From contig CAJTUA010000003.1 of NCBI GenBank assembly GCA_910579615.1, positions 1 through 64,000 on the forward strand: a DNA stretch of 64,000 nucleotides. Reading direction: 5' to 3'. Below are positions 60,094 through 64,000 of the stretch, piece after piece. How positions within the stretch are numbered: the first letter of the stretch is position 1; every line of letters starts with the position of its first letter. The notes beneath the pieces are model-generated. The model had not been told where the DNA came from and searched no databases. It worked only from the letters and a program-made list of their open reading frames with translations. This stretch comes from an uncultured Lachnospiraceae bacterium (GTDB taxonomy: Bacteria > Bacillota > Clostridia > Lachnospirales > Lachnospiraceae). The translations under genes were made by a program, and so were the position numbers.

Positions 60094-60726
60094 TTATTTC
60101 TTTCTGTCATAACCTATCACACTTATCACCATCGAAATTATAAAAAGAACAACGACTCCAACCCCCGCCACAGCAACATAAGAAAGTATAGAATTCGTCA
60201 TAGCAGAAAACCCAATTCCATCTTCAAAATATTTAATAAAATAGAACATAGGAATTACTGCAAAAAGCCCCATTGTCTGTGCGGAACGAAAACCAAACCA
60301 ATAAGTTAATGGCAGGCAAATTCCGGTCCACAATAACGGAACAATAAGAGCTGCAGCTGCCGAAACTCCCCAAATAGTAACATTAAAACTCTGAAAAGCA
60401 ATGCTAGACAAAAGATTTAATAAAATGCTTCCCACAATACTGACCGCCAATGTGCAAATAACAGAAATATATTTTCCCATTACGACGAAAACTGCATTTA
60501 CGGGCATTGCTAACTGATATTTTTTCCAACTCGCCTTTTCATCGCTTGCAAAACTCATTATATTTTGCATACCAATTGTCATGGCAAGCATTACAGAGGC
60601 AAGCAGCCCTGCATAAGCGCCGGTATTGACCATGAGCAATACAATTGCGCCACCTGCTATCAGAACCAACTTTTTATCAATACTCTTAAAAAAGATTGTA
60701 ATATCTTTGTAAATCAATCCTCTCAT
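60094..60726 (-). CDS. ABC-2 type permease
   Basis: The 210-residue protein has six hydrophobic segments and begins MRGLIYKDITIFFKSIDKK, typical of small ABC-2 permeases of the YtrC/BcrB kind. It overlaps the ATPase gene upstream by four bases. It presumably pairs with itself or another subunit to form an exporter for a toxic compound or peptide. Confidence 0.82.
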   Translation of the reverse strand: MRGLIYKDITIFFKSIDKKLVLIAGGAIVLLMVNTGAYAGLLASVMLAMTIGMQNIMSFASDEKASWKKYQLAMPVNAVFVVMGKYISVICTLAVSIVGSILLNLLSSIAFQSFNVTIWGVSAAAALIVPLLWTGICLPLTYWFGFRSAQTMGLFAVIPMFYFIKYFEDGIGFSAMTNSILSYVAVAGVGVVVLFIISMVISVIGYDRKK

Positions 60727-61580
60727 ACGGCACCTCCTTTGATGTAAAAAAGCATGATATCTTCGAGTGTTGCATTATCAATGACAATATCTTTGTATTT
60801 GCGCTTTATCGCTTCTTTGTCACGGACAAGGCACTCCACGCTGACATTTGTAACCCTGTGGATAATATAATCATCCGGGGAAATGGAAGCAAATTTTTCT
60901 TTTCCGCATTTTATTATTCCGAATTTATAAACAAGGTCGTCTTTTTGTTCCTCAAAAATAATCTTGCCTTGATGAATCAGGATTACATAATCTGCAATCT
61001 TTTGTATGTCTGACGTGATATGAGAGGAAAAGAAAATGGAACATTCCTCGTCCTGTATAAATTCCAAAAATAAATCTAGCATTTCATCACGCACAACCGG
61101 GTCAAGCCCTGTAGTTGCTTCATCTAAAATCAGCAGCTTTGGTTTATGTGCCATAGCGCAGATAATGGATAATTTCATCTTCATTCCCTTTGAGAAGGAA
61201 GCTATCTGTTTTTTTTCTGGAATTTTGAATTTTTTCAGGTACTGTCTGTAAAGGCTGCTATCCCATGACTTATATGCGCCGGACAATATTTTTTCAATGT
61301 CTGACGTATTAAATACGTCATGGAAATTACACTCATCAAAGACAACCCCGATATCTTCTTTGACAGAGGGAATTGTATTTTCCATACCGAAAATCTGTAT
61401 TTGCCCGCTATCTCTTTTTAATTCATCAAGTATCAGGTTAATGGTTGTACTCTTACCCGCCCCGTTTTCGCCAATAAAGCCGACAATTCTGCCTTTCGGG
61501 ACTTGAAATGAAACATGGTCTAACAAAAATCCGTCAAACTGCTTGCATAAATCACGTACTAAAACATTATTTTTTTCCAT
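60723..61580 (-). CDS. ABC transporter ATP-binding protein (YtrB/BcrA type)
   Basis: Walker A GENGAGKSTTINL near residue 39, the signature ASFSKGMKMKLS near 132 and Walker B LLILDEATTGLDP near 155 are intact; SSHITSDIQKIADYV contains the switch histidine. The C-terminal tail has SVECLVRDKEAIKRKYKDI. I chose ATG 61580 with caggaggcg upstream; an ATG at 61613 would lie inside the regulator gene. It is the middle gene of a regulator-ATPase-permease operon. Length 285 residues. Confidence 0.9.
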   Translation of the reverse strand: MEKNNVLVRDLCKQFDGFLLDHVSFQVPKGRIVGFIGENGAGKSTTINLILDELKRDSGQIQIFGMENTIPSVKEDIGVVFDECNFHDVFNTSDIEKILSGAYKSWDSSLYRQYLKKFKIPEKKQIASFSKGMKMKLSIICAMAHKPKLLILDEATTGLDPVVRDEMLDLFLEFIQDEECSIFFSSHITSDIQKIADYVILIHQGKIIFEEQKDDLVYKFGIIKCGKEKFASISPDDYIIHRVTNVSVECLVRDKEAIKRKYKDIVIDNATLEDIMLFYIKGGAV

Positions 61581-61602
61581 TTTTTTAATCCTCGCCTCCT
61601 GA

Positions 61603-61974
61603 TTATTCTTCATAAAATAACTTTAGAATATTTGTCATTTGTTCATAACTGATTCCATGCGCTCTGCCGATTTCCGCGACCTTTTGTAATAATTCTTCTG
61701 CCACACGCAGCTGTTCTTCCTGGATAAACTCCTTGTTTTGGGCGGCAACAAAGCTCCCTTTTCCAGATACGGTTTCTATGAATCCGTCGCGGGTTAAATC
61801 TTCATAAGCTCTTTGGACAGTAATAACACTGATGTGCAAATCCTTGGCCAATGCCCTCATGGACGGCAACGCTTCACCAGCGGATAAGATTCCGTTCATA
61901 ATCAAATGTTTGACCTGCATACATATTTGCTCATAAATCGGCTTATCACTGCCATTGCTTATGATTATTTCCAT
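61603..61974 (-). CDS. GntR-family repressor of the YtrA type
   Basis: The 123-residue protein has the winged-helix pattern of short GntR regulators: PIYEQICMQVKHLIMNGILSAGEALPSMRALAKDLHISVITVQRAYEDL, GFIETVSGKGSFVA, then a short dimer helix. It is the first gene of an operon with the ATPase and permease, so it very likely represses that operon and itself. A strong operator lies in its promoter at 62010-62034. Confidence 0.9.
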   Translation of the reverse strand: MEIIISNGSDKPIYEQICMQVKHLIMNGILSAGEALPSMRALAKDLHISVITVQRAYEDLTRDGFIETVSGKGSFVAAQNKEFIQEEQLRVAEELLQKVAEIGRAHGISYEQMTNILKLFYEE

Positions 61975-62009
61975 TGATTCACTCCTCTCTGTGCGTACTG
62001 TTTGTAATT

Positions 62010-62060
62010 ACTGTACTTATTCGATAAGTACAGTATATGCGATTTTGGTGCTCTTGTCAA
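62010..62060 (-). promoter_or_regulatory. Promoter and operator of the YtrA-type operon
   Basis: Read on the minus strand, TTGACA (62060-62055) and TATACT (62037-62032) are separated by 17 bases. ACTGTACTTAT (62010-62020) and ATAAGTACAGT (62024-62034) form a perfect 11-base inverted repeat with a three-base centre that covers the end of the -10 element. This is typical of a repressor site for the GntR protein encoded downstream. Confidence 0.8.
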
Positions 62061-62206
62061 TATAATTTTTAATTTTTTTTAATATTGGAGAGTAGGAGGG
62101 GTTCCACGATACTCAGGGAGCCTAGGGAAGAAAGAGTAATATAGCAGAAGGGGATTCTGTTTGGTACTAGTTTGATACTATTTTGGAAAGTAAGAAATTA
62201 TTTTCC

Positions 62207-62244
62207 AGGCGGAGCTAAAAAATTCATATTTTTTGACTCCGCCT
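62207..62244. terminator. Hairpin in the gap before the MacB-type operon end
   Basis: aggcggag and ctccgcct, extended by an A/T-rich stem, form a strong hairpin of about 17 pairs. It may end the transcript of the gene ending at 62314 (minus strand). The sequence between 62061 and 62313 has no gene. Confidence 0.65.
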
Positions 62245-62313
62245 TTCCCTTACATCAAGTATATTTTAACTATTTCATAGGCGCAACAACGACACAACCA
62301 CGAGTTTCCGGAA

Positions 62314-62946
62314 CTACGAATTCACAGACAAACGCCCCCGCCGGATTTCCAACACCACATCCGCCTGCTTTGCAACCTCGCCGGAATGTGTCACGACAAC
62401 CACACACTTCCCGAACGTGTGGGCGCTCTCTTTCAAAACTTCCGTGATTTCCCCGGCAGTATCAGCATCCAGGTTCCCGGTCGGCTCATCCGCTAAGATA
62501 ACCGGAGCATCCGAGGCCAGCGCCCGTGCGATTGCTACCCGCTGCTGCTGTCCGCCAGACAGCTTCAACACATTTCTTGCGGTTTCGTCCTGTTTTAGTC
62601 CCAGGCGTTCCAGAATGGGGGCGGCATCGAGCTTTGCGGTGAGCCGCACATTTTCCACAGGTGTCATATAGTCAATTAAGTTGTAGCTCTGGAAAATCAG
62701 CGAGATATGGTTCCTGCGGTGCGCTTCCATGTTTTTTGCCGTAATGCCCTCGCCGTTAAACAAAACATTGCCCTGCGCCGGGACATCCAACCCGCCCAAC
62801 AAAGACAGCAGCGTTGTTTTGCCGGACCCGGACGGACCGAGTATGGCATACATTTTTCCGGCTTCCAGTTCCGCGCTGACGTTCTGCAAAACTTTCTTGC
62901 CCTTTTCATAGGCGTAAGAAACCTTTTTCAATTCCAAGATAGGCAT
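62314..62946 (-). CDS. ABC transporter ATP-binding protein (MacB/LolD type)
   Basis: The 210-residue ATPase has Walker A GPSGSGKTTLLS near residue 38, the signature KLSGGQQQRVAIARAL near 128 and Walker B VILADEPTGNLD near 152, as in MacB, LolD or BceA proteins. The ATG has aaggagga upstream. It follows the FtsX-type permease by 22 bases in the same direction. Together they form a mechanotransmission type of transporter for peptides, lipoproteins or antibiotics. Confidence 0.9.
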   Translation of the reverse strand: MPILELKKVSYAYEKGKKVLQNVSAELEAGKMYAILGPSGSGKTTLLSLLGGLDVPAQGNVLFNGEGITAKNMEAHRRNHISLIFQSYNLIDYMTPVENVRLTAKLDAAPILERLGLKQDETARNVLKLSGGQQQRVAIARALASDAPVILADEPTGNLDADTAGEITEVLKESAHTFGKCVVVVTHSGEVAKQADVVLEIRRGRLSVNS

Positions 62947-62968
62947 GATAGTTCCTCCTTCAATTCAT

Positions 62969-64000
62969 TCAACTCATTTTCGACAGGATTTCACGGGGGT
63001 TCAGCCGCATGACCGTGATGGAAGATGTGCTGACCGCCATGATAATAATGGCAAATCCAATCAGGTAGAGCCAGGCCAGATTGTCCGCTCCGACAGATAC
63101 CTGGATGCCATTTTCCGTAGGCAAGGGCTTTTCAATAAGATAATCCGCCCCTATGTCAACCGCGGCAGCGGCGGAAACGTCATCTTCATCTTCGTCTTCC
63201 GGTCCGCCCTGCATACTCTGTTCCAACAGGTGGTTGCCGATCTGCCCCGCTATGGCGCTGCTTGTGAAGTAGGAAATGCCAAAAGCAAGGATGGCAATCA
63301 ACAGCACCTCGATTAAATGTTGCCCGATGATGGCCGGTTTACGGATGCCTACGGACAGGAACACCCCGATTTCATGGATGCGCGTCTTTGTCCAAAGTGT
63401 CAGGATTAGGGCAAGAATGATGGCGCTGACAACAATAATAACCACCAACAAGGTTACAACCAGTTCGTTCAGTGTCGCCAGGGGAGCGGCGGCGTTTTCG
63501 TAGGTTTTATTGTCCGCCTCAATGCGGAAAGCTTTCCAGTCGATTCCCGGCAGAGCCTTTACGTCAGCAATGACCCGCGCCATATCCTGTGGGTCGGCTA
63601 TGGTGATATGGAGTGAGGAAAAGCCGTAGTTGATTGTGCCTCCGTCAATTTCTTTCGATGACTGCAAATCGGTAAATACCCGGTTTTGGATTTTGTCATA
63701 GGTAGTGACGGTTTGTCCAAACGGCTCTATGGCATTCGGAGTAAACAGTCCGATAATCTGCAGCTTAATTTCTTCCCCGGTAAAGCCATCCTCGTCTGTG
63801 TTGTAGCAGTGGGCGGTGAGATAATCCCCGACTTTCAAGTCGTTTCTCTCCGCTAAGTCCTGGCTGATAATGGCCGTATGGGTGTCATCGGCAGAAATGT
63901 GCCGTCCATTGCTCAGTGTCAGCGTACCCGTAGTAAAAAGCTCATCATCCTGCGTATTGCAGACGCCGAACATTTTCGTGTAACCCTTATATTTTTCGTC
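62969..64000 (-). CDS. FtsX-type ABC permease, N-terminal part outside the window
   Basis: The visible part is the C-terminal 340 residues of a MacB-like permease. It includes a large extracytoplasmic domain, then VVTLLVVIIVVSAIILALILTLW, TRIHEIGVFLSVGIRKPAIIGQHLIEVLLIAI and the closing NLAWLYLIGFAIIIMAVSTSSITVMRLNPREILSKM, which is the hallmark of the FtsX family. An acidic stretch (EDEDEDDVS) lies in the loop before the last helix. The frame continues beyond position 64000 without interruption. It pairs with the ATPase at 62314. Confidence 0.88.
   Translation of the reverse strand, partial: DEKYKGYTKMFGVCNTQDDELFTTGTLTLSNGRHISADDTHTAIISQDLAERNDLKVGDYLTAHCYNTDEDGFTGEEIKLQIIGLFTPNAIEPFGQTVTTYDKIQNRVFTDLQSSKEIDGGTINYGFSSLHITIADPQDMARVIADVKALPGIDWKAFRIEADNKTYENAAAPLATLNELVVTLLVVIIVVSAIILALILTLWTKTRIHEIGVFLSVGIRKPAIIGQHLIEVLLIAILAFGISYFTSSAIAGQIGNHLLEQSMQGGPEDEDEDDVSAAAAVDIGADYLIEKPLPTENGIQVSVGADNLAWLYLIGFAIIIMAVSTSSITVMRLNPREILSKMS

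Overview
The window looks like a chromosomal segment of a Gram-positive anaerobe of the class Clostridia, most probably Lachnospiraceae. The reasons are the mixture of MutS2, YhaM, TrmL, CheX, a VanW-type lipoprotein, a T-box leader, GGAGG ribosome binding sites, BlaI/M56 and YtrA-like regulators, and gene products typical of gut clostridia. No rRNA or tRNA gene was seen. The family assignments come from reading motifs, not from database searches.

Layout. 1-2700: a decayed gene remnant, an IS110-family insertion sequence and a small secreted or anchored protein. 2689-4761: a GH51 arabinofuranosidase. 4871-15297: a complete type I-E CRISPR-Cas locus (cas3, cse1, cse2, cas7, cas5, cas6, cas1, cas2, then 16 repeats and 15 spacers); a two-gene DUF4160-type cassette sits between cse1 and cse2. 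15443-23653: housekeeping-like genes (radical SAM/B12 protein, DEDDh exonuclease, TPR protein, a 34-residue membrane protein, VanW lipoprotein, hybrid histidine kinase). 23722-37304: an accessory stretch rich in broken genes. It holds an AraC/GyrI regulator, a SUKH-like pseudogene, an APH(2'')-like kinase, a collapsed LytTR/GHKL/FtsX module, a BlaI/BlaR1-like pair with a broken lipoprotein, and a peptidoglycan-binding protein. 37395-52992: mostly core genes (XRE-methyltransferase fusion, T-box-controlled AIRS-like/Lrp/aminotransferase operon, CheX, TrmL, MutS2, a two-component system followed by an inactive-looking HtrA homologue, YhaM, RlmD). 53340-64000: a second accessory stretch with a broken PAPS-reductase-like gene, recombinase remnant, intact TIR gene, and three ABC transporter modules under TetR, under GntR/YtrA, and of MacB/LolD type.

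How parts fit together. The CRISPR locus appears intact and transcribed from a good promoter at 4871. Transporter/regulator pairs (TetR plus ABC, YtrA plus ABC, BlaI plus M56 peptidase) have visible operators at their promoters. Many accessory genes carry frameshifts, several in homopolymer runs. This means either real decay or residual sequencing error, whereas the core genes are clean.

The most unusual non-genic signal is a family of about 100-bp palindromic elements. Nine copies lie at four intergenic sites (20958, 40143, 43226, 49812), always in tandem and always just before a downstream gene. The core is conserved, but the outer stems differ in sequence from site to site while staying complementary.
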